A stretch of 35,398 nucleotides of DNA from Candidatus Cloacimonadota bacterium (GTDB lineage: Bacteria; Cloacimonadota; Cloacimonadia; Cloacimonadales; JAMOQM01), in assembly GCA_027064005.1 (NCBI GenBank), contig JAMOQM010000073.1, forward strand, positions 1 through 35,398. The letters run 5' to 3'. The translations under genes were made by a program, and so were the position numbers. Below the pieces are notes generated by a model. The model saw only the letters and a program-made list of their open reading frames with translations. It made no database searches and had not been told where the DNA came from. Shown here in pieces: positions 1 to 7,610 of the stretch. Each line of letters begins with the position of its first letter. Position 1 is the first letter of the stretch.

Positions 1-76
1 AACACAGAAGTTAAGCTCATCAGCGCCGATGGTACTGCACTGGCAACGGTGTGGGAGAGTAGGTCGCTGCCATCTT
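1..76 (+). rRNA. rrf: 5S ribosomal RNA, 3' part only
   Basis: The window opens inside a 5S rRNA. The conserved stretch with ACAGAAGTTAAGC, then the GCGCCGATGGTACTGC segment and the closing GTGGGAGAGTAGGTCGCTGCCA are visible. About the first 40 nt lie outside the window. It is followed by an intrinsic terminator, so this is the 3' end of an rRNA operon. The exact 3' end is approximate. Confidence 0.95.
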
Positions 77-111
77 TTAAAATTAGGCTTTTTTTATAGA
101 TAAAAATATTT

Positions 112-149
112 AAAAAAAACAGCAACTTCGAAATGTTGCTGTTTTTTTT
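112..149 (+). terminator. Intrinsic terminator of the rRNA operon
   Basis: An 8-bp perfect stem, ACAGCAAC (119-126) with GTTGCTGT (135-142), encloses the loop TTCGAAAT and is followed by a run of T. The A-run before the stem pairs with the T-run, so it could also work on the other strand. Confidence 0.85.
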
Positions 150-222
150 GTGCTATAAGAATCAACTATCTCGAAATTATTGACACAAATTAGTCATTTA
201 ATATTTAAGCATAGAGGTGAAT

Positions 223-1245
223 ATGCTTAAAGAAAAAATATACTTTGTTAAAAAAACACTTACTTTTAAACGGTTATGGAATCTGATAAAAAATCAGACA
301 TCTTTTCTAATATCGAATTTATTACGTAAAAGTGTTATTTGGGGTTATCCTCCGGTTTTAATGATAGAACCAACCAATATTTGTAATTTAAAATGTCCAT
401 TATGTCCTTCAGGAAATGGTTCTCTTAAGAGAGAAAGAGGTTATATGGATTTTGAAATATTCAAAAAAACAATTGATGAAGTAAAAGACAAAACTATGAT
501 GTTAATTTTGTGGAATCAAGGAGAACCTTTTTTGAACAAACAATTCCTTAAGATGGTTAAATATGCTTCTGATACAGGTTTATTTATTCTTGTCTCAACA
601 AACGGTAATTATATTCCGGATGCTGAAGAAATTGTTCAATCCGGTTTAGATAGTTTGATCGTTTCTTTAGATGGTACAACTCAAGAAGTTTATAATAAAT
701 ATCGAGTAAATGGGAATTTATCCGAGGTCTTAAGGAATGCTCATAAAATTACAAACGCAAAGAAAAAATTAAAATCAAAGACGCCAATTGTGAAATGGCA
801 ATTTATTGTGATGAAGCATAATGAACACCAGCTAGAAGATATAAAAAAACTTGCCAAAGAAATTGAAGTGGATCAATTACAATTAAAATCAGTTCAAATA
901 TATTCCAAAGAAGATGTTAAGAATTTTTTGCCGAATAATCCGAAATACCGACGTTATAAAATTAATGGAGATAATTTCGAGTTGAAATACGGAATTAAGA
1001 ATAAATGCAAGAGATTGTGGCGTCAACCCGTAGTTAATTGGACAGGAGAGATGGCGGTGTGCTGTTTTGATAAGGATATTGATTATAAAGTTGGAAACAT
1101 CAAAGATTCAAAATTGATCGATATTTGGAAAGGTGATAAATTTAACAAAATGCGACAAATTATTTTAACAGACAGACAATCAATTCCAATGTGCAGAAAT
1201 TGTGGAGAAGGTGTAAAACTCAAAATAAAAGAGAAAAAAGTATAG
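223..1245 (+). CDS. Radical SAM/SPASM domain protein
   Basis: About 340 residues. The N-terminal third holds the radical SAM iron-sulfur motif CNLKCPLC (CxxxCxxC) preceded by EPTN, which binds the 4Fe-4S cluster that cleaves S-adenosylmethionine. The C-terminal part is cysteine-rich (a lone C before RLWRQP, then CC in MAVCCFD, then CRNCGEG), the pattern of a SPASM domain carrying auxiliary clusters. Such proteins modify peptides, sugars or cofactors; nothing nearby reveals a substrate and no precursor peptide is seen. I chose ATG 223 because GAGG at 214-217 is 5 nt upstream; the in-frame GTG at 217 overlaps that ribosome binding site. The family is secure, the reaction unknown. Confidence 0.88.
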   Translation: MLKEKIYFVKKTLTFKRLWNLIKNQTSFLISNLLRKSVIWGYPPVLMIEPTNICNLKCPLCPSGNGSLKRERGYMDFEIFKKTIDEVKDKTMMLILWNQGEPFLNKQFLKMVKYASDTGLFILVSTNGNYIPDAEEIVQSGLDSLIVSLDGTTQEVYNKYRVNGNLSEVLRNAHKITNAKKKLKSKTPIVKWQFIVMKHNEHQLEDIKKLAKEIEVDQLQLKSVQIYSKEDVKNFLPNNPKYRRYKINGDNFELKYGIKNKCKRLWRQPVVNWTGEMAVCCFDKDIDYKVGNIKDSKLIDIWKGDKFNKMRQIILTDRQSIPMCRNCGEGVKLKIKEKKV

Positions 1246-1345
1246 GAATTAATGCTCGAAACTTTATAATTAATTTAATAAAATATCGAATTTGCTCTTG
1301 ACGATAAAACGTTGAGATGAAGTTTTAAAAAAAAGGAGATGAAAA

Positions 1346-1726
1346 ATGAAAAAAATATTTTTAATCGTATTAACTATGGGATTATTTATTTCGGTGTTTG
1401 CTCAAACAACGCAGCAATTACATTCAAATTCCGGTAAAATCAAAAAGAAAAAAATCAATTACAAAAAAGCTTACTATAAGCTTTCTAAAGAAAATTCAAA
1501 ACTCAGAACGGAAAATAATAATCTAACAAATCAAATTGAAAAATTGGAAAGAATCCAAAAAATAATGAAAAAAAATTTGATTAATTGCCGTAAAGAATCT
1601 CAAAATTTGAGAAATAGGAACAATCGTCTTAAAGATGAAAATAAAATTTTAAAAGCCGAATTACGACAATACAAACCAAAGAAAAAAATATTAAAAAAGA
1701 AAAAGAAAATTATTAAAGTTAATTAA
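1346..1726 (+). CDS. Secreted lysine-rich coiled-coil protein, unknown function
   Basis: 126 residues. Residues 1-20 form a signal peptide (MKK, hydrophobic core, ending VFAQ). From about residue 45 to 108 the sequence has heptad-like spacing of L, I and N (SKENSKLRTENNNLTNQIEKL and onward), typical of a coiled coil. The last 20 residues are almost all K and I with one PK, so the mature protein is strongly basic. AAGGAG precedes the ATG at good spacing. It ends 10 nt before hisS, whose ribosome binding site overlaps this stop codon, so the two are probably cotranscribed. I do not recognise the family; an envelope protein binding an anionic polymer is possible. Confidence 0.8.
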   Translation: MKKIFLIVLTMGLFISVFAQTTQQLHSNSGKIKKKKINYKKAYYKLSKENSKLRTENNNLTNQIEKLERIQKIMKKNLINCRKESQNLRNRNNRLKDENKILKAELRQYKPKKKILKKKKKIIKVN

Positions 1727-1736
1727 GGAGAACAAA

Positions 1737-3005
1737 TTGGCTGCTAAATATTCGATTCCGCGAGGAACATTCGATATACTTCCTGAGAATAGTTATAAAT
1801 GGGAATACTTGAAAACAACTTTTAAAAAAGTTTGTGAGACATTTTGTTTTAAGGAGATAACGACGCCCATTTTTGAAAAAGCAGAATTATTTGAAAGAAG
1901 TTCCGGGGAATCTTCAGATATTGTTCAAAAAGAAATGTATAAGTTTACAGATAAAAAAGGACGTGTTTTTGCTTTACGTCCGGAAGGAACAGCTCCTGTT
2001 GTAAGAAGTTTCGTTGAAAATAATCTCGATAAAAGTTCTCCGGTTAATAAACTGTTTTATTATGGTCCAATGTTCAGGTATGACAGACCTCAAAAAGGCA
2101 GATATCGACAATTTTATCAATTCGGTGCGGAAAATTTTGGAAGTAAGACACCGTATTCTGATGCTGAAATGATCGCGATGGCATATAGTTTTATCAAAAA
2201 ATTAGGATTAAAAAATATTCGTTTGGAAATAAACTCGCTCGGAACAAAATCTTCAATGGAAAATTATGATCAGGCCTTAAAAGAATATTTTACGCCACAC
2301 TTTGATGATCTTTGTCCAGATTGTCAAAAAAGATTAGAGAAAAACCCTAAAAGACTTCTTGATTGCAAAGTTAAATCTTGTAAACAAATTGCGAAAGATG
2401 CTCCTAATTTGCTTGAATATTTGAGTGATGAAGATGCCAAACATTTTGAAGAAGTACAGAAATTTCTTAAACTCATGAACGTTCCGTTTGTTATTAATCC
2501 GAAAATTGTTCGAGGTTTGGATTATTATACAAATACGGTTTTTGAATTTCTTAATGATAATCTTGGAGCTCAAAATGCAATTATTGCCGGAGGAAGATAC
2601 AATAATCTTGTTTCAGAAGTTGGTGGAAATAATATTCCGGCGATTGGGTTTGCCGGTGGATTTAGCCGTTTATTGCTTTCTTTAGAAATTGAGAATCTTT
2701 TTATGGGTGAGCAATCAAAACCTGATATTTATTTTGCCGCAATTGGACAGGAAGTAAAGGAATCGGCAACAAAAATTATTCAAGAATTAAGAATTAATGG
2801 ATTTAAAGTAGAATTTGATTTTGAAAAAGGTTCTCTCAAATCGCAATTAAAATCCGCAAATAAATTAAAAACAAGATTTGTCGCAATTTACGGTGAGGAT
2901 GAAATTCAGAAAAAATCACTTGTTATTAAGGATTTTTTTGATAGTTCGCAAGAAGAAATATTAGTTAAAGATGTGATAAATTATTTCTCTAAGAAAATTT
3001 CTTGA
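1737..3005 (+). CDS. hisS: Histidyl-tRNA synthetase
   Basis: 422 residues, usual length for bacterial HisRS (EC 6.1.1.21), which charges tRNA-His using ATP. Class II motifs appear in order: motif 2 in LFYYGPMFRYDRPQKGRYRQF, the preceding LRPEGTAPVVR, the histidine-specific GLDYYTNTVFEF and AGGRYNNL, and motif 3 AIGFAGGFSRLLL, followed by the C-terminal anticodon-binding domain. The start is TTG at 1737 with AAGGAG at 1725-1730, 6 nt before it; the protein then begins with AAKYSIPRGTFDILP, the normal HisRS N terminus. The stop codon lies inside the -35 box of the groS promoter. Confidence 0.97.
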   Translation: MAAKYSIPRGTFDILPENSYKWEYLKTTFKKVCETFCFKEITTPIFEKAELFERSSGESSDIVQKEMYKFTDKKGRVFALRPEGTAPVVRSFVENNLDKSSPVNKLFYYGPMFRYDRPQKGRYRQFYQFGAENFGSKTPYSDAEMIAMAYSFIKKLGLKNIRLEINSLGTKSSMENYDQALKEYFTPHFDDLCPDCQKRLEKNPKRLLDCKVKSCKQIAKDAPNLLEYLSDEDAKHFEEVQKFLKLMNVPFVINPKIVRGLDYYTNTVFEFLNDNLGAQNAIIAGGRYNNLVSEVGGNNIPAIGFAGGFSRLLLSLEIENLFMGEQSKPDIYFAAIGQEVKESATKIIQELRINGFKVEFDFEKGSLKSQLKSANKLKTRFVAIYGEDEIQKKSLVIKDFFDSSQEEILVKDVINYFSKKIS

Positions 3006-3029
3006 CGTAGAACATTGGCACTCTAAAAA
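3002..3029 (+). promoter_or_regulatory. Candidate sigma-70 promoter for groS
   Basis: TTGACG at 3002-3007, 16 nt, then TAAAAA at 3024-3029. The -35 overlaps the hisS stop codon. The -10 is only a partial match, but its overlap with the CIRCE repeat supports the placement. Confidence 0.55.
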
Positions 3030-3041
3030 TGTGTTTGCTAA
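3015..3041 (+). promoter_or_regulatory. Degenerate CIRCE operator (HrcA site) before groS
   Basis: TTGGCACTC (3015-3023), exactly 9 nt, then GTTTGCTAA (3033-3041). The CIRCE consensus is TTAGCACTC-N9-GAGTGCTAA, so the left arm matches 8 of 9 and the right arm 7 of 9 with the correct spacer. Its position over the -10 of the groS promoter is where HrcA binds in known heat-shock operons. HrcA itself is not in the window. Confidence 0.75.
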
Positions 3042-3097
3042 ATGTAAAAAGCAGTTTATATTTTGAGTGATTAAAAAATTTAACGGAGGAAATTAAT

Positions 3098-3367
3098 ATG
3101 ATTTTAAAACCATTAGATGATCGAGTTATCATCGAAGCCAAAGATTTGGCTGTAAAACAGGTCGGAGGAATCTATATCCCTGATACAGCTAAAGAAAAAC
3201 CTCAAATGGGTGAAATTATTGCTGTAGGAAATGACGAAGATCTTAATGAAATCGTCAAGGTTGGTGATACCATTTTATATGCTAAATACGGTGGAACTGA
3301 AATTGAACTTGAAAATAAAAAGTACATTATTATCCAACGAAGCGATATTTTAGCTATCGTAGAATAA
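3098..3367 (+). CDS. groS: Co-chaperonin GroES
   Basis: 89 residues, slightly short for GroES. The N terminus MILKPLDDRVIIEAKD, the mobile-loop region AVKQVGGIYIPDTAKEKPQMGEIIAVG and the closing IIIQRSDILAIVE are characteristic. Seven copies cap the GroEL chamber. GGAGG lies 8 nt before the ATG. Unusually, groL does not follow: a terminator comes directly after the stop and the next gene is on the other strand, so GroEL must be encoded elsewhere. Regulation by HrcA is suggested by the CIRCE-like repeat about 57 nt upstream. Confidence 0.95.
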   Translation: MILKPLDDRVIIEAKDLAVKQVGGIYIPDTAKEKPQMGEIIAVGNDEDLNEIVKVGDTILYAKYGGTEIELENKKYIIIQRSDILAIVE

Positions 3368-3370
3368 TTA

Positions 3371-3397
3371 AAAAGCTCCTTCGGGAGCTTTTTTTTA
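3371..3397 (+). terminator. Intrinsic terminator after groS
   Basis: AAAGCTCC (3372-3379), tetraloop TTCG, GGAGCTTT (3384-3391), then a T run. The stable UUCG tetraloop and U-tract make it a strong terminator. Confidence 0.92.
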
Positions 3398-3486
3398 AAA
3401 CAAATTTTTCAAATTAATGAGAATTAAGGAATATAAGAATTTGCAAAATATATAAATAATAAGTATCTAATATTTTTTGTTAGTAG

Positions 3487-4794
3487 TTACATTGCTTCGT
3501 ATCCCATTTCGATTATTGCCTTTTTAACCGCTTCAATATCAAAATTCCCTTCTAATGAAACCAATTTATTTTCCAAGGAAACTACTGCATTTGTTACACC
3601 TTCGACTGATTTAGCGGCACGCTCTACATTAGCAGAACAATGGTTACAGGTCATTCCATTAACTTGGATGGTAATATTTTTATTTCCCATTTTTTTCTCC
3701 TTTCTAAAATATTTTCTGATCAATGATAATAAAAGTAATCCTAAAAAAAATGCGGCAATTGCGTAATCAAAATATGAAAAATTATTCATTTGATGATTCA
3801 TTGCTTTTAAGTTTGATATTGGATCAATTTTAGTGATTGCATAAATAAAGTCGAGTAGATAGCCAAATAAAATTGATAAAATACTAATAGAAACAAGGTA
3901 AATTGTGAGAACTTTTTTACCCAATACTTTTGATAAGACAGCGATTGTGGCAGCATTTGTTGCCGGACCGACTGCCAAGAAAACAAAAGCAATTCCGGGT
4001 GAAAATCCTTTCAACATCAGAGAAACTGCAATTGGTATTGATGAAGTTGCACAAATATACATTGGAATTCCGATCAAAATGACACCTAACATTCCCAAAA
4101 TTCCGGAATTAAAGCTACCGTTACTAAAGAAATTATCCGGAATGAAATATGAAATAATACCAGCGATAAGTATTCCGGCAATAAAATGCAGGGCAATATC
4201 ATCTAAAAATTCGATATAGGCATATTTGAACATATTTCTTATTTTTTCTAAAATAATTTTTAATTTTGATATCTTTTCTGCGGATGTGTTTTTTTGAATA
4301 TTTAGATTGGTAGAACAAGTTTCAGTGGTGCATTCTTTGGAAGATTTATCATAAAAAATACTATCTTTATTAGATAGAGAATCAGCATCAAAAAATTTCG
4401 TAATTATTCCTCCGACAATTCCCATAATAAACGCTGCAAGTGGTCTAAATATTGCAAAGATACCTCCCATCATTCCATAGGTAGCTGCTATGCTGTCTAA
4501 TCCGGTTTGAGGTGTTGAGATTAAAAATGACACAACCGAGGCTTTTGATGCACCGTTTTTTGCGAAAAACACAGAAGTTGGTACGACTCCACAAGAGCAT
4601 AAAGGTAGTGGAACACCTAGAATTGAAGCCTTAATTATTGACCATAAAGAATTTTTCCCGATATGTTTTGCAATCATATCTTTTTTGAAAAAAATATGTA
4701 AAATTCCAACGAAAGTTAAGCCCAACATTAAGAATTTCGCCATTTCTATAAACAGGAAAAAAGTTTCTTTAAAAATTCCTATTACAATATTCAT
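3487..4794 (-). CDS. SO_0444-type Cu/Zn efflux permease with C-terminal HMA domain
   Basis: 435 residues. The first ~365 form a permease of the DUF318/ArsP-like superfamily: many hydrophobic spans, the motif PLCSCGVVPTS near residue 61, and ISTPQTGLDS shortly after, all typical of the SO_0444 family of metal exporters. A hydrophilic, cysteine-containing loop (about 140-185, with CTTETC) splits two membrane halves. The C terminus (about 370-435) is a heavy-metal-associated domain with GMTCNHC, the two-cysteine site binding Cu(I) or Zn(II). Inner membrane; probable metal export by analogy. A GAGG ribosome binding site precedes the ATG. Monocistronic as far as visible. Family sure, substrate inferred. 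Confidence 0.85.
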   Translation of the reverse strand: MNIVIGIFKETFFLFIEMAKFLMLGLTFVGILHIFFKKDMIAKHIGKNSLWSIIKASILGVPLPLCSCGVVPTSVFFAKNGASKASVVSFLISTPQTGLDSIAATYGMMGGIFAIFRPLAAFIMGIVGGIITKFFDADSLSNKDSIFYDKSSKECTTETCSTNLNIQKNTSAEKISKLKIILEKIRNMFKYAYIEFLDDIALHFIAGILIAGIISYFIPDNFFSNGSFNSGILGMLGVILIGIPMYICATSSIPIAVSLMLKGFSPGIAFVFLAVGPATNAATIAVLSKVLGKKVLTIYLVSISILSILFGYLLDFIYAITKIDPISNLKAMNHQMNNFSYFDYAIAAFFLGLLLLSLIRKYFRKEKKMGNKNITIQVNGMTCNHCSANVERAAKSVEGVTNAVVSLENKLVSLEGNFDIEAVKKAIIEMGYEAM

Positions 4795-4947
4795 TAGTTC
4801 CTCTCTTTTTAATGAGAAGATAGTCGCTTTCCCAATTAAACAAAATTAATATTGAAATTCTTTTGTCAAATAGCAAGGCATTGTTTCTTGGTAACAATAA
4901 CTTAATAAAGGAATTTTATTATTTTTCTTTCTATGTTTTAAGTTTAC

Positions 4948-5490
4948 TTATTTGATGATTTTGTTTGGAGTTATAATCAAATCCATTTTTATATCGTGAA
5001 TTTCAGTGGGTAATGATTCGACTATTTGTTCGTCATAAGCAACAGCAATTTTTAAAGATTTTGTAGAGGAAAGAAACCTATCGTAGTAACCGCCACCATA
5101 TCCTAATCTATTCTTGTTAAAATCAAAAGCAACTCCGGGAACAACAATTAAATCAGGTGATCCGTTGAAAGCTTCACAATTAATTTTTGGCTCGAGCATA
5201 TTGAATCTGGTTGGTTCTAAATCATCCCAATCATAAATAACATAATTTGTTAACGTATTGGTTTTAAAATCGGTTCTCGGTAAAATTACTTTTATCCCTT
5301 TTGCTTGACATAAACGTATAATTTGTCTGGTATCAATTTCATTGTTCATTGGAAAATAGATGTGAATCGACGAGATATTTTTCAAATACGGAATTAATTT
5401 TTTATAAATTTCATAACTCTGAATAGTAACATATGCTAAATTAAATTTTTTACGTTGGAGTATTTGTTTTTTTCTAATTTTACTTTTCAT
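4948..5490 (-). CDS. 5-formyltetrahydrofolate cyclo-ligase
   Basis: 180 residues, normal length for the FthC/YgfA family (EC 6.3.3.2), which converts 5-formyl-THF to 5,10-methenyl-THF with ATP. The signature GYGGGYYDRFL sits near residue 129, preceded by VPGVAFDFNKNRLG; the N terminus KSKIRKKQILQRKK is the usual basic start and YFPMNNEIDT matches the substrate region. GAGGTAA precedes the ATG. It lies between the metal permease downstream and, divergently, the sigma-factor operon; neither seems functionally linked. Confidence 0.95.
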   Translation of the reverse strand: MKSKIRKKQILQRKKFNLAYVTIQSYEIYKKLIPYLKNISSIHIYFPMNNEIDTRQIIRLCQAKGIKVILPRTDFKTNTLTNYVIYDWDDLEPTRFNMLEPKINCEAFNGSPDLIVVPGVAFDFNKNRLGYGGGYYDRFLSSTKSLKIAVAYDEQIVESLPTEIHDIKMDLIITPNKIIK

Positions 5491-5702
5491 TTTATTACCT
5501 CACTTTTATAATCATTTTAAGATTTAATAATGCTCAGATTTGTCAAACATAACAAAAAGTTTATATTTAATTTGATGTCCTTTAATGATTTATATTGATT
5601 TAAAAATGAAGATAATTTTTTTGAATTCTAATTGTCAGAAAATTTAATTATTTTGTAACGTTATTGATGATAAGGCGTTTTGCATTAATGAAAGGAGATA
5701 AA

Positions 5703-6260
5703 ATGGAAGAAGAAAGAAAAATAATTTTAAGAGCAAAAAAAGATATTAAGGCTTTTAATTATCTTTATGAAAAATACTTTCCGCGTATTTTTAACTATGT
5801 AAATATGCGGGTACAAAATAGAGATATTACAGAAGAAATTGTGTCAAATGTGTTCTATAAAGCAATGAAAAAATTGTATCTTTTTAAATTTCAAAAAATA
5901 CCTTTTAGTGCTTGGTTATATAGAATTTCGATAAGTGAAATATCAAATTATTTTAGAAAAGAAAAAAAACATTCGAAGCTAAATCAAAACCTTTATATTG
6001 AAAAATCTATTTATAAATCAGTTGATATGGGAAATACTCCATCTTATGAATTTATTTATAAATATATTAGAATGCTAAATATTACTGACCAAGAAATCAT
6101 CACTTTAAGGTATTTTGACAAAAAATCTTTCGAAGAAATCTCTCAAATTATGAATATCAAAGAAAATACAGCTCGAGTTAGATTACATAGATCTCTAAAA
6201 AAATTACAATCTTTAATCCCTGAACAGGAGTGGAAAAATGAAAATAGAAGAATATCTTAA
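5703..6260 (+). CDS. ECF-type RNA polymerase sigma factor
   Basis: 185 residues from ATG 5703, chosen because AAAGGAG lies just upstream; the longer ORF from 5664 would read through that ribosome binding site. Sigma region 2 spans about 14-85 (FNYLYEKYFPRIFNYV, ITEEIVSNVFYKAM, FSAWLYRISISEISNYFR), and region 4 about 120-172, with helix-turn-helix KSFEEISQIMNIKENTARVRLHRSLKKL. The DQEIITLRYF segment before the helix-turn-helix is typical of group 4 sigma factors. Its last 23 nt overlap the next gene, the classic arrangement of an ECF sigma with its membrane regulator. Confidence 0.95.
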   Translation: MEEERKIILRAKKDIKAFNYLYEKYFPRIFNYVNMRVQNRDITEEIVSNVFYKAMKKLYLFKFQKIPFSAWLYRISISEISNYFRKEKKHSKLNQNLYIEKSIYKSVDMGNTPSYEFIYKYIRMLNITDQEIITLRYFDKKSFEEISQIMNIKENTARVRLHRSLKKLQSLIPEQEWKNENRRIS

Positions 6261-6675
6261 CGAAATAGATACTGATATTTCTCATCCCGGAATGTTCGCA
6301 ATTCAGCTTAAAGATGATTTGCAAAATAAATATTTCGGAAGAAGAAATAACTTTCAGTATTCTTTAATTGCTACAGCTGCTAGCATTATTTTGATGATTT
6401 TTTCAACATTACTTATTGTATATCCGGATCTTTCAGATAATATATTAGCTATTCTCGGCCATAAAACAAAAACTCCAATTTATTTGAGTGAAAATAAGAA
6501 CGAAGTAAATTCAGACCAAATTCCACTTGGTGGAAAGATTGCGAAAGTTAAAGATTTGTCTCAACTTAAGGATTCGAAAACCTATATTATCAAAAAAGTA
6601 CCGGGTCAAAATCATCGAAATATGTTTTATGTTTCGGAAATAGAATCTCATAAAAAACCATCTATAATTTATTAG
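6238..6675 (+). CDS. Single-span membrane protein, probable anti-sigma factor
   Basis: 145 residues with a short N-terminal cytoplasmic part (about 1-38), one membrane span (about 39-62, SLIATAASIILMIFSTLLIVY) and a ~80-residue outer domain rich in charged residues. It overlaps the sigma gene by 23 nt, implying translational coupling. Position, topology and size fit an anti-sigma factor, but the zinc-binding HxxxCxxC motif of the common ZAS class is absent and I see no clear family match, so the role rests on context. CAGGAG provides the ribosome binding site. Confidence 0.75.
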   Translation: MKIEEYLNEIDTDISHPGMFAIQLKDDLQNKYFGRRNNFQYSLIATAASIILMIFSTLLIVYPDLSDNILAILGHKTKTPIYLSENKNEVNSDQIPLGGKIAKVKDLSQLKDSKTYIIKKVPGQNHRNMFYVSEIESHKKPSIIY

Positions 6676-6683
6676 AGGCTAGG

Positions 6684-7610
6684 ATGATTTATAAGCAAAA
6701 TATACTAAAGGTTTCAAGACTTATTCATAATAAACTCTCTTTGAAAAAATTAGTAATTTTGCTTATTGTCATTTTTTTTAATTCGCTTATTTGGGCTTCA
6801 AATGCGATGATTGGAATTCAAATTGATGAAACAAATAATCATGAATTAATTATCAGCGGTATTTTAACTGATTCTCCCGGAGACAAATCCGGATTAGGTA
6901 TCGGGGATAAAATACTCTCAATTGACCATATTAAAATGACTACTCAAGAGGACGTTAGTAAATTTATTGAGAAAAAAAATGGTGGCGATATTATTACAAT
7001 TAAGGTTCAAAAACCAAATGGTTTGATTAAAGATTTGAATGTGGCTTTAGAAGATAGAAACAAAATGCTTCATAATCATCTTAATTTAAAGATAATAAAT
7101 AATTACCCAACATTTTCGGGTGTTAAAAGTCTTGATTTAAGTTCTCAGCTTTTGAGTTATTATTCAATTGAAAATGGAATTCTTGTTTCGAGTGTTGAGA
7201 TGAAATCTCCGGGCTATAAAGCAGGAATTAAAGCGGGTGATATAATTATTAGTGTTAATGATAAACAAGTTTTTTCCTCAGCTAATTTTAAAATAATTCT
7301 TAATTCATTTAAAGAAAAAGATGTCGTAAATATTAAAATTAAAAGAAAAAATAGAATTTTTATCAAAGAGATGAATATTGTAAAACAAGATAAAAATGAT
7401 GAAAGCACGATAGAATTTGATGTGAAAAATAACGTTTTGCTTTATGAAGATTCTCCAAGTAAGATTAATATTATTGATTTGAATGAAATACCGAAACTGT
7501 TCAAAAAATTAAAATCTGACAGTACAAAAGCCAACCTTAATTCCCAACTGAAAAAACTTCAAGAAGAATTAAATAAAATAAAAAATCAGATTGAAGAATA
7601 CTCTAAGTGA
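6684..7610 (+). CDS. Membrane-anchored tandem PDZ domain protein
   Basis: 308 residues. A hydrophobic segment (about 22-40, LVILLIVIFFNSLIWAS) is a signal anchor or long signal peptide. PDZ domain 1 covers about 42-122 (ISGILTDSPGDKSGLGIGDKILSID), PDZ domain 2 about 160-235 (GILVSSVEMKSPGYKAGIKAGDIIISVNDKQV). A C-terminal amphipathic coiled coil (about 278-306) follows. There is no trypsin-like or other protease domain, unlike DegS, DegP or RseP. GAGG is 5 nt before the ATG and the gene follows the anti-sigma candidate by 8 nt, so it probably helps sense misfolded envelope proteins for that sigma factor. The stop overlaps the convergent gene by 8 nt. Confidence 0.88.
   Translation: MIYKQNILKVSRLIHNKLSLKKLVILLIVIFFNSLIWASNAMIGIQIDETNNHELIISGILTDSPGDKSGLGIGDKILSIDHIKMTTQEDVSKFIEKKNGGDIITIKVQKPNGLIKDLNVALEDRNKMLHNHLNLKIINNYPTFSGVKSLDLSSQLLSYYSIENGILVSSVEMKSPGYKAGIKAGDIIISVNDKQVFSSANFKIILNSFKEKDVVNIKIKRKNRIFIKEMNIVKQDKNDESTIEFDVKNNVLLYEDSPSKINIIDLNEIPKLFKKLKSDSTKANLNSQLKKLQEELNKIKNQIEEYSK

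Noticed and set aside
217-222. GTG start two codons earlier for the radical SAM gene
   Set aside because: It lies inside the Shine-Dalgarno that serves ATG 223 at normal spacing.
4880-4912. Stem ATTGTT/AACAAT in the gap before the metal permease, considered as a metal-responsive leader or terminator
   Set aside because: Only 6 A/T-rich pairs, no T run, and no known metal-box pattern.
5541-5546. Minus-strand TTGACA upstream of the formyl-THF cyclo-ligase as a promoter
   Set aside because: No acceptable -10 hexamer at 16-18 nt; left out of the features.
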